Shown: piece by piece, positions 34,028-47,573 of the stretch
Position numbering within the stretch: position 1 is the stretch's first letter
Layout of the letters: every line of letters begins with the position of its first letter
Assembly (NCBI GenBank): GCA_947561585.1
Contig: CANNZV010001150.1
Location: 114,152 to 178,151, forward strand
Length of the DNA stretch: 64,000 nucleotides
Direction: 5' to 3'
From: Caprella mutica
Lineage: Eukaryota > Arthropoda > Malacostraca > Amphipoda > Caprellidae
Made by a program: the position numbers and the translations under genes
Notes under the pieces: generated by a model
What the model was told of the DNA's origin: nothing
The model's input: only the letters and a program-made list of their open reading frames with translations
Databases searched by the model: none

Positions 34028-35370
34028 AATCCTTCCTGCCTGGGCAATAAACGTTTTCATACGGGATTTTTTTTAAATCCGAATATAAAGTTATCGATTA
34101 TTATCTTCTTATTTCTGTATAAAGTGGTTTAATTATTCAATTTCAATTGCATTTGATATATCTTCTATTCAATTTTACTCTTCACAAGTGTCATATTGTT
34201 ACGTCTAAAATTAAAGAGATATCAGATCTCCCTCTAATGTTTGTTTGTGGTAAATGAATTTCAATAAAATGAAAGTAAACTCTAGGTTATCGAAACCTGA
34301 AATATTATAATTTCAAATTTAGCATAGGTACTTAATAAGTAAATAAAAATTTCCCAGTAGGTGTAACCTATATACAGTATATGAATGTTAATGTAGCGCA
34401 CCTACCGTACAGTACCTAACTATTACTGAAAAATAACTAAGCATTAATATTATTTAGTCTTTCTTTAAGATAGGTTTGTTTATTCTTATTAAGATATTAT
34501 TTTTGAAAATATTTAATGATTATTTATATCTTATAAAGGAAAATGATTAAATTTGATCAATTCAAAATAACGGTCCAATATATAAAATAAATATAGTATT
34601 ACTAGATATTAAATAGGCATTCATATCTTGAGTCTCTTTAATGTCTACACAAAGTCTTTATTTAATAAGTCTTGTTTCTTATTAAGATGTTATCTTTAAT
34701 ATTTAATGATTATTTGTAGCTTGTAAAGTGAAATGATGAAATTTGTTCAGTTCAGGAGGACGGTCTAATATATGAAATATATAGGTATAATTTAATGAAA
34801 AGTAACTAGGAATTCATTTCTTGATATTCTTTAATTTCTACACAAAGTCTTTCTTTACGAACTGTTTATTCTTATTAAGATGTTATCTTAGACATTTTTT
34901 AAGGATTATTCGAATATTACCTATAAAGTGAACCGATGAAACTTGTTCTGTTAGCGTTCACGTGATCTTTTTTCTGCAAAAAGATATTGGCTGATAGAAC
35001 AAATTCCACGCCTTGAATTTTTTTAATTCATAGTTATTTTATAATAACTGTAATTTAAATTATTCTAAATTTTGATTAGATACTAATTTTTCATCATCAT
35101 AATTGTAAAATTTTCAAGTAATTTGATCTCAGCTATTTTACGCCACGCTCTCTCTGTGTGAATTAGTTGACACTAAACAGCACCACATAAATTGACGAAA
35201 TTCAACACTTTACATCTTAATATTATTGAACTTTTCATATGGTCTTTCTTTATGATCCGTTTATTATTTTTTCAAGATATTGATAAGAAAATATTTAGTG
35301 TAGTTTATAGAGTGGACTAAAAAGAAGTTGCCAAGAAATAATATAAGCGTTTGAATGGTCAGGTAGGTAG

Positions 35371-35581
35371 GGTAAGTTACGAATTATCGTTCAGTGCCAC
35401 ATCTTCGATCAAGTAAGAAAAACCGATAGCATAATAATACTAATTATTTCATTTTGGTTAGTATCTGTGATAGCTCCAGGTATCATGGATACCAATTAAA
35501 ATAAAAGTAAAATAGTTATTATTTCATCGTTTTTTTATTTTATAACCGAAGATGTGGGACTGACCGATAATTTTTAACTTA
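35371..35581. mobile_element. Small inverted-repeat element (MITE-like)
   Basis: The left arm (about 35371-35406) with TTATCGTTCAGTGCCACATC pairs with the right arm (about 35547-35581), which has GATGTGGGACTGACCGATAA. A few mismatches occur. The core of about 140 bp is non-coding. No target duplication could be assigned. Confidence 0.5.
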
Positions 35582-36117
35582 CTCCACATCTTATTATAGG
35601 TTTCGCATTCAGATAGAATTTTTGCATTAATTAATTAAATTTATATTTGATAATTAATAATTATGACCAACAGTTATTACCTCTGATTGAAAAAATTCAA
35701 ACTCAACGGTAAATTCATATTATCAGAGGTTATTTAAACTCAGACTTGCAGGTACTTTTCAGTTTTCAAGCTTTCGAATAGAAAGATTTCTATTCATCGT
35801 CAGGAGAAGGGTGGAAAACCTGGACCTGACAATGAATTTTATGACCACTAGTTGTATATTGGATACCGTCTTTCTATTACAGCAATTTATCTTACAGTTT
35901 AATAATTTTATTAAAATATTGAATATTAAAATATGAGACAAAAATTAAAAAATTTTTACTACCTATAGCTATTTCTGATTACATTAATTAATTCCCTAGA
36001 ATAATTCTACTTTCCATACATATGTATCAAAATCAGATGTGTTTTATTGTTGTCTACAGTGTCTTCTTGTTTCTATGCATGAACTCTATTTCTTTGCGCT
36101 ACCTGTTGCTTGCTATA

Positions 36118-36480
36118 TATGTGTCCTGTTAATCACAAGTGTGTCCTGTTGATCCTATGTGTGTCCTGTTGATCATAAGTGTGTCCTGTTGATCCTATGT
36201 GTGTCCTGTTGATCCTAAGTGTGTCCTGTTGATCCTAAGTGTGTCCTGTTGATCCTAAGTGTGTCCTGTTGATCCTAAGTTAGTCCTGTTGATCTTAAGT
36301 GTGTCCTGTTGATCCTACGTGTGTCCTGTCGATCCTAAGTGTGTCATGTTGATCCTAAGTGTGTTCTCTTGATCCTATATGTGTCCTGTTGATCACAAGT
36401 GTGTCCTGTTGATCCTATGTGTGTCCTGTTGATCATATGTGTGTCCTCTTGTTCCTAAGTATCTTCTTGTTCTTAAGTGT
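36118..36480. repeat. 20-bp minisatellite
   Basis: About 17 copies of GTGTCCTGTTGATCCTAAGT. To about 36740 it fades into diverged relatives (GTGTCTTCTTGTTCGTAA). Confidence 0.93.
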
Positions 36481-36740
36481 CTACTAGTTCCTAAGTGGCC
36501 TCATATACATTGAGTGCATCCTTGCTCATAAGAGTCTTTTTTCGTAAGTGTCTTTTTTCTAAGTTTCCTGTTTTAATTAAGTGTGTCCCCGTTGCTCCCA
36601 TGTGTCTTCTTGTTCGTAATTGTCCTCTTGTTAATAAGTGTCTTCATGTTCGTGAGTGTCTTCTTGTTCGTGAGTTTCTTTTTGGTCGTAAATGTCTTCT
36701 TGCTCGTAAGCGTCTCCTAGTTCCTAATAGTCTTTTCTAG

Positions 36741-39349
36741 TTACTATGTTTAATTTGTTTAGTTAAAATCATTCTTGATACTATATCAATTATATTATAT
36801 TAACAATTGTGTAGAAATCTTGTGAAACTTTGGAAAGTTCGGATAACAATTTGATGTGCCCAATAAATATGCCATGTTTGATTCACAAAAACATAATATA
36901 ACTCGGCACTCATTACTCTAAGCGCGCGTGACCGTAGCGAATTATTTCCTCCACTTTCCCAAATCTCACAAACAAGGCACTGGCATGAAGTATATTTCAA
37001 CTCTCAATGTTCAAACCAATATAAACTTAACCTTAATGAGTTTGACTATCAGAATGAAAGGGGAGGTTTGAGTGTGTGTTAAAAAAACAAATATCTTATT
37101 TACAGACCTACGGCACTGTATTTTTTAATATATATACTAAACTAACGTGTACCAAATTTCAAGTAAAAATATTGAACATATAAGGAGAAATAAATACATA
37201 GGTATGTAAGATATTGTTAACTGAGAGAGCAGAGCTGTGATTGGGTAGAGTGTGACCCAATCAAAGCTCGCGCATGTGTCTGAACTCCATGAAAACGTGG
37301 ACAAATTCGTGCTTATTCGTTGCCTCATGTCACCAAAGTACAATTAATTCCATAATTTACGTGATTTACGCCGATACATAAGTATTTTTAACTTCTAAAT
37401 ACAAAAATATATCCCGTATTTATGTAGGAACTAAGTCAAGAGAGGCCAGTAAGTTTGATGGAATAAAGGAAAATAATGTAATTTAAAAAAGATGTGTCCA
37501 GAAAACACACGTCAAACTCATTAGGGTTAAAGAACCGTTACCTCCATGTTCACTTCTTGCGAAGTAATATAATTTACTCTGAAGCTCCTTTTCTTGTGTA
37601 GTATTAATATGTTTCTCAAATGGATTCTTAAGTACATACAGATTTTTAAACATTTATCAAGCACAATTATATAGTGCTTGATTTGATTAGAACTTGTGTT
37701 TTATCAAGCTGTAAATCTAAATGGAACCTACTCAACCATAATTAAAGAACCAGAAGGGTATGTACCTTTAACAGTATCAAACTATATAGAAAAAAATTAC
37801 TAGATAAATTATAAAGATTATATAATGAAATTTAAGATAGACAGCTCATATATAAGAGATGTAAAATCATACGACAATTAGTCAAAAAACTCATTGTTTA
37901 GTTCAGGTGTATCACACCTTGTTCCTGATGATGAATAGACGTCATTGTTTTCGAAAGGTTGAAGATTAAAATAACTTCAACGTTGAGATTTCAATAACTC
38001 TTTAATAATGTGTAAGTTCTATTGAATCTAAATCTTTTCAATCAAGTTGTAATGAGTGTAATGAAGTAGGTAGTCATTTATACACTAATTCAGATGTAAC
38101 GAGTAAGAAAAATGGGGCAAAAAGTCAGCAGGTATAAACAGTCGGTCTGATTTCTAAAATACCATTTCTAAAGACTCTTTTAAATTTTATTCATAGTAAA
38201 TAAAATCAATTACAATATTCCACCTGCATTGAATTGAAGTTATTTGATTCCTCTGCAATTCAGAGTGTGGATAACTTTCACCAAAATACTAGGAATTGGT
38301 TGAGAGGATTTACTATCAGTGTTGACGCTGTCTATTTTCGTTAGTGATTAGTAACAGTGAATAGTCACTTCAATTGAATTCCATTCTCTGTGTAGATCTT
38401 AATTAAGAAAATAAATAAAAAGAGAGAAAATTAGCATAGAGGGTTGAAATCTTCCTCAAAAATTTTCTTTTGCAGGCATAATCATACTGATATCATATTT
38501 TTTACGGAACCTATTTTGTAAGATTATGGTCCTAGATATTATATCAATAGGATAATTTATCTTCAAAGACCAAAGGAGGTGATAATTTATTTTAGAATTA
38601 TTTCAGTCAATTGAATTTCATAGATAATTCAGTTAATTATAACCTTACATATTGCGTGACAGCAATGGTAAGAATTATTATTATTTAATACTCACAGTGA
38701 GTTGAAACTTGGAATAAATACGAAAAATAGAAGAATATATTTAGGAAAGAGTAATTCTAGAGATTTGATATTTGATGATGCCATGAAAATGTTCTATTAG
38801 TTTAGTTAGCACAATTAACTGACTTTAAAAATTGGAACCATTAATAGATCGGAGGTAAATTAAACTTATAATTTCTGTATCTATTCAAACTAATCAATAG
38901 AGGAATATTTTTAATAAAAACACTTATTGTCAAAAAACTGATTAAAAATACAAGAACTTCATTTACTTCGAAAAATGAGAATCATTTAAACAAAACAAAG
39001 TCTGGTGAAATAATTGAAGTAACTTACTTTTTCGTTAATGAATATCAAGTAATGGGTAAGATTAAACGTCAAAGTTGTCATTAATAGCCTAAGGGAGAAG
39101 AAATTAACAGACAATTTAATTAGCAAAAGAGAAAGGGGAGAATATTGTGAAGAAAAATATTTTATTTAATTTAGTTATTACAACTTGATACAAATATATT
39201 GTGATTAATTAATGAAATTGTGAAAGGGGAAAATGAAAACACATCAATCGGAGTAGAGAATTGTATTAAAATGTAAATAATAGAAAATTATTGGAGAAAT
39301 AAGGTAGAAAATGAAAAATATGAACAAGAAATAACAACACATTCACCCG
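36741..39349. other. Intron 3, AT-rich, nothing recognised
   Basis: No coding frame, RNA gene or clear repeat is seen. Confidence 0.5.
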
Positions 39350-42300
39350 TAGTCATTTAAAGGTTCACTGCAGTCATTTAAAGGTTCACTGCAGTCATTT
39401 AAAGGTTCACTGCAGTCATTTAAAGGTTCACTGCAGTCATTTAAAGGTTCACTGCAGTCATTTAAAGGTTCACTGCAGTCATTTAAAGGTTCACTGCAGT
39501 CATTTAAAGGTTCACTGCAGTCATTTAAAGGTTCACTGCAGTCATTTAAAGGTTCACTGCAGTCATTTAAGGGTTCACTGCAGTCATTTAAAGGTTCACT
39601 GCAGTCATTTAAAGGTTCACTGCAGTCATTTAAAGGTTCACTGCAGTCATTTAAAGGTTCACTGCAGTCATTTAAAGGTTCACTGCAGTCATTTAAAGGT
39701 TCACTGCAGTCATTTAAAGGTTCACTGCAGTCATTTAAAGGTTCACTGCAGTCATTTAAAGGTTCACTGCAGTCATTTAAAGGCTCACTGCAGTCATTTA
39801 AAGGTTCACTGCAGTCATTTAAAGGTACACTGCAGTCATTTAAAGGTTCACTGCAGTCATTTAAAGGTTCACTGCAGTCATTTAAAGGTTCACTGCAGTC
39901 ATTTAAGGGTTCACTGCAGTCATTTAAAGGTTCACTGCAGTCATTTAAAGGTTCACTGCAGTCATTTAAAGGTTCACTGCAGTCATTTAAAGGTTCACTG
40001 CAGTCATTTAAAGGTTCACTGCAGTCATTTAAAGGTTCACTGCAGTCATTTAAAGGTTCACTGCGGTCATTTAAAGGCTCACTGCAGTCATTTAAAGGTT
40101 CACTGCAGTCATTTAAAGGTTCACTGCAGTCATTTAAAGGTTCACTGCAGTCATTTAAAGGTTCACTGCAGTCATTTAAAGGTTCACTGCAGTCATTTAA
40201 AGGTTCACTGCAGTCATTTAAAGGTTCACTGCAGTCATTTAAAGGTTCACTGCAGTCATTTAAAGGTTCACTGCAGTCATTTAAAGGTTCACTGCAGTCA
40301 TTTATGGGTTCACTGCAGTCATTTAAAGGTTCACTGCAGTCATTTAAAGGTTCACTGCAGTCATTTAAAGGTTCACTGCAGTCATTTAAAGGTTCACTGC
40401 AGTCATTTAAAGGTTCACTGCAGTCATTTAAAGGTTCATTGCAGTCATTTAAAGGTTCACTGCAGTCATTTAAAGGCTCACTGCAGTCATTTAAAGGTTC
40501 ACTGCAGTCATTTAAAGGTACACTGCAGTCATTTAAAGGTTCATTGCAGTCATTTAAAGGTTCACTGCAGTCATTTAAAGGTTCACTGCAGTCATTTAAA
40601 GGTTCACTGCAGTCATTTAAAGGTTCACTGCAGTCATTTAAAGGCTCACTGCAGTCATTTAAAGGTTCACTGCAGTCATTTAAAGGTACACTGCAGTCAT
40701 TTAAAGGTTCACTGCAGTCATTTAAAGGTTCACTGCAGTCATTTAAGGGTTCACTGCAGTCATTTAAAGGTTCACTGCAGTCATTTAAAGGTTCACTGCA
40801 GTCATTTAAAGGTTCACTGCAGTCATTTAAAGGTTCACTGCAGTCATTTAAAGGTTCACTGCAGTCATTTAAAGGTTCACTGCAGTCATTTAAAGGTTCA
40901 CTGCAGTCATTTAAAGGTTCACTGCAGTCATTTAAAGGTTCACTGCAGTCATTTAAAGGTTCACTGCAGTCATTTAAGGGTTCACTGCAGTCATTTAAAG
41001 GTTCACTGCAGTCATTTAAAGGTTCACTGCAGTCATTTAAAGGTTCACTGCAGTCATTTAAAGGTTCACTGCAGTCATTTAAAGGTTCACTGCAGTCATT
41101 TAAAGGTTCACTGCAGTCATTTAAAGGTTCACTGCAGTCATTTAAAGGTTCACTGCAGTCATTTAAAGGTTCACTGCAGTCATTTAAAGGCTCACTGCAG
41201 TCATTTAAAGGTTCACTGCAGTCATTTAAAGGTACACTGCAGTCATTTAAAGGTTCACTGCAGTCATTTAAAGGTTCACTGCAGTCATTTAAAGGTTCAC
41301 TGCAGTCATTTAAGGGTTCACTGCAGTCATTTAAAGGTTCACTGCAGTCATTTAAAGGTTCACTGCAGTCATTTAAAGGTTCACTGCAGTCATTTAAAGG
41401 TTCACTGCAGTCATTTAAAGGTTCACTGCAGTCATTTAAAGGTTCACTGCAGTCATTTAAAGGTTCACTGCAGTCATTTAAAGGTTCACTGCAGTCATTT
41501 AAAGGTTCACTGCAGTCATTTAAGGGTTCACTGCAGTCATTTAAAGGTTCACTGCAGTCATTTAAAGGTTCACTGCAGTCATTTAAAGGTTCACTGCAGT
41601 CATTTAAAGGTTCACTGCAGTCATTTAAAGGTTCACTGCAGTCATTTAAAGGTTCACTGCAGTCATTTAAAGGTTCACTGCAGTCATTTAAAGGTTCACT
41701 GCAGTCATTTAAAGGTTCACTGCAGTCATTTAAAGGCTCACTGCAGTCATTTAAAGGTTCACTGCAGTCATTTAAAGGTACACTGCAGTCATTTAAAGGT
41801 TCACTGCAGTCATTTAAAGGTTCACTGCAGTCATTTAAAGGTTCACTGCAGTCATTTAAGGGTTCACTGCAGTCATTTAAAGGTTCACTGCAGTCATTTA
41901 AAGGTTCACTGCAGTCATTTAAAGGTTCACTGCAGTCATTTAAAGGTTCACTGCAGTCATTTAAAGGTTCACTGCAGTCATTTAAAGGTTCACTGCAGTC
42001 ATTTAAAGGTTCACTGCGGTCATTTAAAGGCTCACTGCAGTCATTTAAAGGTTCACTGCAGTCATTTAAAGGTTCACTGCAGTCATTTAAAGGTTCACTG
42101 CAGTCATTTAAAGGTTCACTGCAGTCATTTAAAGGTTCACTGCAGTCATTTAAAGGTTCACTGCAGTCATTTAAAGGTTCACTGCAGTCATTTAAAGGTT
42201 CACTGCAGTCATTTAAAGGTTCACTGCAGTCATTTAAAGGTTCACTGCAGTCATTTATGGGTTCACTGCAGTCATTTAAAGGTTCACTGCAGTCATTTAA

Positions 42301-45300
42301 AGGTTCACTGCAGTCATTTAAAGGTTCACTGCAGTCATTTAAAGGTTCACTGCAGTCATTTAAAGGTTCACTGCAGTCATTTAAAGGTTCATTGCAGTCA
42401 TTTAAAGGTTCACTGCAGTCATTTAAAGGCTCACTGCAGTCATTTAAAGGTTCACTGCAGTCATTTAAAGGTACACTGCAGTCATTTAAAGGTTCATTGC
42501 AGTCATTTAAAGGTTCACTGCAGTCATTTAAAGGTTCACTGCAGTCATTTAAAGGTTCACTGCAGTCATTTAAAGGTTCACTGCAGTCATTTAAAGGTTC
42601 ACTGCAGTCATTTAAGGGTTCACTGCAGTCATTTAAAGGTTCACTGCAGTCATTTAAAGGTTCACTGCAGTCATTTAAAGGTTCACTGCAGTCATTTAAA
42701 GGTTCACTGCAGTCATTTAAAGGTTCACTGCAGTCATTTAAAGGTTCACTGCAGTCATTTAAAGGTTCACTGCAGTCATTTAAAGGTTCACTGCAGTCAT
42801 TTAAAGGTTCACTACAGTCATTTAAAGGCTCACTGCAGTCATTTAAAGGTTCACTGCAGTCATTTAAAGGTTCACTGCAGTCATTTAAAGGTACACTGCA
42901 GTCATTTAAAGGTTCACTGCAGTCATTTAAAGGTTCACTGCAGTCATTTAAAGGTTCACTGCAGTCATTTAAGGGTTCACTGCAGTCATTTAAAGGTTCA
43001 CTGCAGTCATTTAAAGGTTCACTGCAGTCATTTAAAGGTTCACTGCAGTCATTTAAAGGTTCACTGCAGTCATTTAAAGGTTCACTGCAGTCATTTAAAG
43101 GTTCACTGCAGTCATTTAAAGGTTCACTGCAGTCATTTAAAGGTTCACTGCAGTCATTTAAAGGTTCACTGCAGTCATTTAAAGGTTCACTGCAGTTATT
43201 TAAAGGTTCACTGCAGTCATTTAAAGGTTCACTGCAGTCATTTAAAGGTTCACTGCAGTCATTTAAAGGTTCACTGCAGTAATTTGAAGGTTCACTGCAG
43301 TCATTTAAAGGTTCACTGCAGTCATTTAAAGGTTCACTGCAGTCATTTAAAGGTTCACTGCAGTCATTTAAAGGTTCACTGCAGTCATTTAAAGGTACAC
43401 TGCAGTCATTTAAAGGTTCACTGCAGTCATTTAAAGGTTCACTGCAGTCATTTAAAGGTTCACTGCAGTCATTTAGAGGTTCACTGCAGTCATTTAAAGG
43501 TTCACTGCAGTCATTTAAAGGTTCACTGCAGTCATTTAAAGGTTCACTGCAGTCATTTAAAGGTTCACTGCAGTCATTTAAAGGTTCACTGCAGTCATTT
43601 AAAGGTTCACTGCAGTCATTTAAAGGTTCACTGCAGTCATTTAAAGGTTCACTGCAGTCATTTAAAGGTTCACTGCAGTCATTTAAAGGTTCACTGCAGT
43701 CATTTAAAGGTTCACTGCAGTCATTTAAAGGTTCACTGCAGTCATTTAAAGGTTCACTGCAGTCATTTAAAGGTTCACTGCAGTTATTTAAAGGTTCACT
43801 ACAGTCATTTAAAGGTTCACTGCAGTCATTTAAAGATTCACTGCAGTCATTTAAAGGTTCACTGAAGTAATTTGAAGGTTCACTGCAGTCATTTAAAGGT
43901 TCACTGCAGTCATTTAAAGGTTCACTGCAGTCATTTAAAGGTTCACTGCAGTCATTTAAAGGTTCACTGCAGTCATTTAAAGGTTCACTGCAGTCATTTA
44001 AAGGTTCACTGCAGTCATTTAAAGGTTCACTGCAGTCATTTAAAGGTTCACTGCAGTCATTTAAAGGCTCACTGCAGTCATTTAAAGGTTCACTGCAGTC
44101 ATTTAAAGGTTCACTGCAGTCATTTAAAGGTACACTGCAGTCATTTAAAGGTTCACTGCAGTCATTTAAAGGTTCACTGCAGTCATTTAAAGGTTCACTG
44201 CAGTCATTTAAAGGTTCACTGCAGTCATTTAAAGGTTCACTGCAGTCATTTAAAGGTTCACTGCAGTCATTTAAGGGTTCACTGCAGTCATTTAAAGGTT
44301 CACTGCAGTCATTTAAAGGTTCACTGCAGTCATTTAAAGACTCACTGCAGTCATTTAGAGGTTCACTGCAGTCATTTAAAGGTTCACTGCAGTCATTTAA
44401 AGGTTCACTGCAGTCATTTAAAGGTTCACTGCAGTCATTTAAAGGTTTACTGCAGTCATTTAAAGGCTCACTGCAGTTATTTAAAGGTTCATTGCAGTCA
44501 TTTAAAGGTTCACTGCAGTCATTTAAAGGTTCACTGCAGTCATTTAAAGGTTCACTGCAGTCATTTAAAGGTTCACTGCAGTCATTTAAAGGTTCACTGC
44601 AGTCATTTAAAGGTTCACTGCAGTCATTTAAAGGTTCACTGCAGTCATTTAAACATTCACTGCAGTCATTTAAAGGTTCACTGCAGTCATTTAAAGGTTC
44701 ACTGCAGTCATTTAAAGGTTCACTGCAGTCATTTAAAGGTTCACTGCAGTCATTTAAAGGTTCACTGCAGTCATTTAAAGGCTCACTGCAGTCATTTAAA
44801 GGCTCACTGCAGTCATTTAAAGGTTCACTGCAGTCATTTAAAGGTTCACTGCAGTCATTTAAAGGTTCACTGCAGTCATTTAAAGGTTCACTGCAGTCAT
44901 TTAAAGAATCACTGCAGTCATTTAAAGGTTCACTGCAGTCATTTAAAGGTTCACTGCAGTCATTTAAAGGTTCACTGCAGTCATATAAAGGTTCACTGCT
45001 GTCATTTAAAGGTTCACTGCAGTCATTTAAAGGTACACTGCAGTCATTTAAAGGTTCACTGCAGTTATTTAAAGGTTCACTGCAGTCATTTAAAGGTTCA
45101 CTACAGTCATTTAAAGGTTCAGTGCAGTCATTTAAGGGTTCACTGCAGTCATTTAAAGGTTCACTGCAGTCATTTAGAGGTTCACTGCAGTCATTTAAAG
45201 ACTCACTGCAGTCATTTAAAGGTTCACTGCAGTCATTTAGAGGTTCACTGCAGTCATTTAAAGACTCACTGCAGTCATTTAAAGGTTCACTCCAGTCATT

Positions 45301-45310
45301 TAAAGGTGCA
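39350..45310. repeat. 6-kb array of a 21-bp unit, about 284 copies
   Basis: The unit is CAGTCATTTAAAGGTTCACT plus G. Variants (GGCTCACTG, GGTACACTG, TTAAGGG, ATGGG, CGGTC) recur at fixed spacing and reveal higher-order repeats. Two forward frames stay open for hundreds of codons (LQSFKGS and CSHLKVH heptads) and the third contains TAA in every unit. These frames are by-products of the 21-bp period. Confidence 0.98.
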
Positions 45311-45475
45311 CACTAATCATTTAAGGTTCGCTCTACTCATTCAAATGTTCGCTCTACTCATTCAAATGTTCGCTCAAGTCATTCAAATGTTCGCTCTAGT
45401 CATTCAAATGTTCGCTCTTCTCATTCGAAGGTTCACTCAAATTATCCAACTGTCCTCAAGCTTCCCCGTCATTTG
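45311..45475. repeat. Diverged edge of the 21-bp array
   Basis: About seven units of a changed form (TCATTCAAATGTTCGCTCTA plus C), still with a period near 21. This suggests older, less homogenised repeats at the array edge. Confidence 0.75.
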
Positions 45476-45940
45476 AGTTAAGTTCAGTCCCTGGCGGTCG
45501 AAATAAGAAGCCTATTTCTCCCGAAGGATTCAGCCGGAATAAAGCCAATAAGCAGTTGAAAAGGATAAGGAGGATTGTAGATTGAACTGACAGGATATTT
45601 GAGTTAGGAAGTCTTTGTATTTCTTCAGATTGATTTGTTTCTTTATTTAGCTCCTGTACTATTTCTTATCGATGACTCGAGTTGTTGTCAATGCCACATA
45701 ATGACGATTTAGTGTTTACCCGAAAAGAGAAAACTAACCTTTAACATGGAAAATTGTACACTATATAGCAATTGAAAATATAGCTATTAGAAAATTGTTG
45801 AACTTTGGTAATGAATTTCTATTAAAAAACAGAAGAAACATAATATATATACCTACATACAATATCATAATATTGTAATATTCTATGATCATCCATGATT
45901 TTGCAGATTTGATGAAATATTAACATACATTCATATCTTT
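45476..45940. other. Intron 3, nothing recognised
   Basis: AT-rich spacer between two arrays. Confidence 0.5.
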
Positions 45941-47573
45941 ATCACTAGGCACTTACCAATGACAGTAAGGCTAATCACTAGGCACTTACCAATGGCAGTA
46001 AGGCTACTCACTAGGCACTTACCAATGACAGTAAGGCTAATCACTAGGCACTTACCAATGACAGTAAGGCTAATCACTAGGCACTTACCAATGGCAGTAA
46101 GGCTACTCACTAGGCACTTACCAATGACAGTAAGGCTAATCACTAGGCACTTACCAATGGCAGTAAGGCTAATCACTAGGCACTTACCAATGGCAGTAAG
46201 GCTAATCACTAGGCACTTACCAATGGAAGTACAACTAATCACTAGGCACTTACCAATGACAGTAAGGCTAATCACTAGGTACTTACCAATGACAGTAAGG
46301 CTAATCACTAGGCACTTACCAATGGAAGTACAACTAATCACTAGGCACTTACCAATGGAAGTACAACTAATCACTAGGCACTTACTAATGGAAGTACAAC
46401 TAATCACTAGGCACTCACCAATGGAAGTACAACTAATCACTAGGCACTTACCAATGGAAGTACAACTAATCACTAGGCACTTACCAATGACAGTAAGGCT
46501 AATCACTAGGCACTTACCAATGGAAGTACAACTAATCACTAGGCACTTACCAATGACAGTAAGGCTAATCACTAGGTACTTACCAATGGAAGTACAACTA
46601 ATCACTAGGCACTTACCAATGACAGTAAGGCTAATCACTAGGTACTTACCAATGACAGTAAGGCTAATCACTAGGCACTTACCAATGGAAGTACAACTAA
46701 TCACTAGGCACTTACCAATGGAAGTACAACTAATCACTAGGCACTTACTAATGGAAGTACAACTAATCACTAGGCACTCACCAATGGAAGTACAACTAAT
46801 CACTAGGCACTTACCAATGGAAGTACAACTAATCACTAGGCACTTACCAATGACAGTAAGGCTAATCACTAGGTACTTACCAATGGAAGTACAACTAATC
46901 ACTAGGCACTTACCAAGGACTGTAAGGCTAATCACTAGGCACTTACCAATGGAAGTACAACTAATCACTAGGCACTTACCAATGACAGTAAGGCTAATCA
47001 CTAGGCACTTACCAATGGAAGTACAACTAATCACTAGGCACTTACCAATGGAAGTACAACTAATCACTAGGCACTTACCAATGGAAGTACAACTAATCAC
47101 TAGGCACTTACCAATGACAGTAAGGCTAATCACTAGGCACTTACCAATGGAAGTACAACTAATCACTAGGCACTTACCAAGGACAGTAAGGCTAATCACT
47201 AGGCACTTACCAATGGAAGTACAACTAATCACTAGGCACTTACCAATGACAGTAAGGCTAATCACTAGGCACTTACCAATGGAAGTACAACTAATCACTA
47301 GGCACTTACCAATGGAAGTACAACTAATCACTAGGCACTCACCAATGACAGTAAAACTAATCACTAGGCACTTACCAATGACAGTAAGGCTAATCACTAG
47401 GTACTTACCAATGACAGTAAGGCTAATCACTAGGCACTTACCAATGACAGAAGGGCTAATCACTAGGCACTTACCAATGACAGTAAGGCTAATCACTAGG
47501 CACTTACCAATGACCGTAAGGCTAATCACTAGGCACTTATCAATGACAGGAGGGCTAATCACTAGGCACTTAC
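45941..47573 (-). repeat. 33-bp array derived from the exon 3 / splice-donor boundary, about 50 copies
   Basis: Read on the minus strand, each unit has the last bases of exon 3 (CTTACTGTCATTG), the donor GTAAGT and GCCTAGTGATTAG. It thus repeats the exon-intron junction. Two main unit types alternate: type A as above, and type B with GTTGTACTTCCATTG. The 33-bp length keeps the exon frame open through the whole array, and nearly every unit keeps GTAAGT (some GTGAGT, a few destroyed). The array directly follows exon 3. Confidence 0.93.

Larger units (their letters stand above)
33191..36117. other. Intron 3, AT-rich DNA with two foldbacks
   Basis: No coding frame is recognised. It holds the hairpin at 33951-34027 and the small inverted-repeat element at 35371-35581. 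Confidence 0.5.

Noticed and set aside
37870..38020. Possible tail of a Penelope or LINE element (CTGATGATGAATAGACGTC)
   Set aside because: The motif is suggestive but too short, with no coding part or boundary to support it.
40304..43282. 992-codon open frame of GSLQSFK heptads
   Set aside because: It is a consequence of a 21-bp repeat without stops in that frame. A second frame is equally open further along, and there is no start context, splice support or domain.
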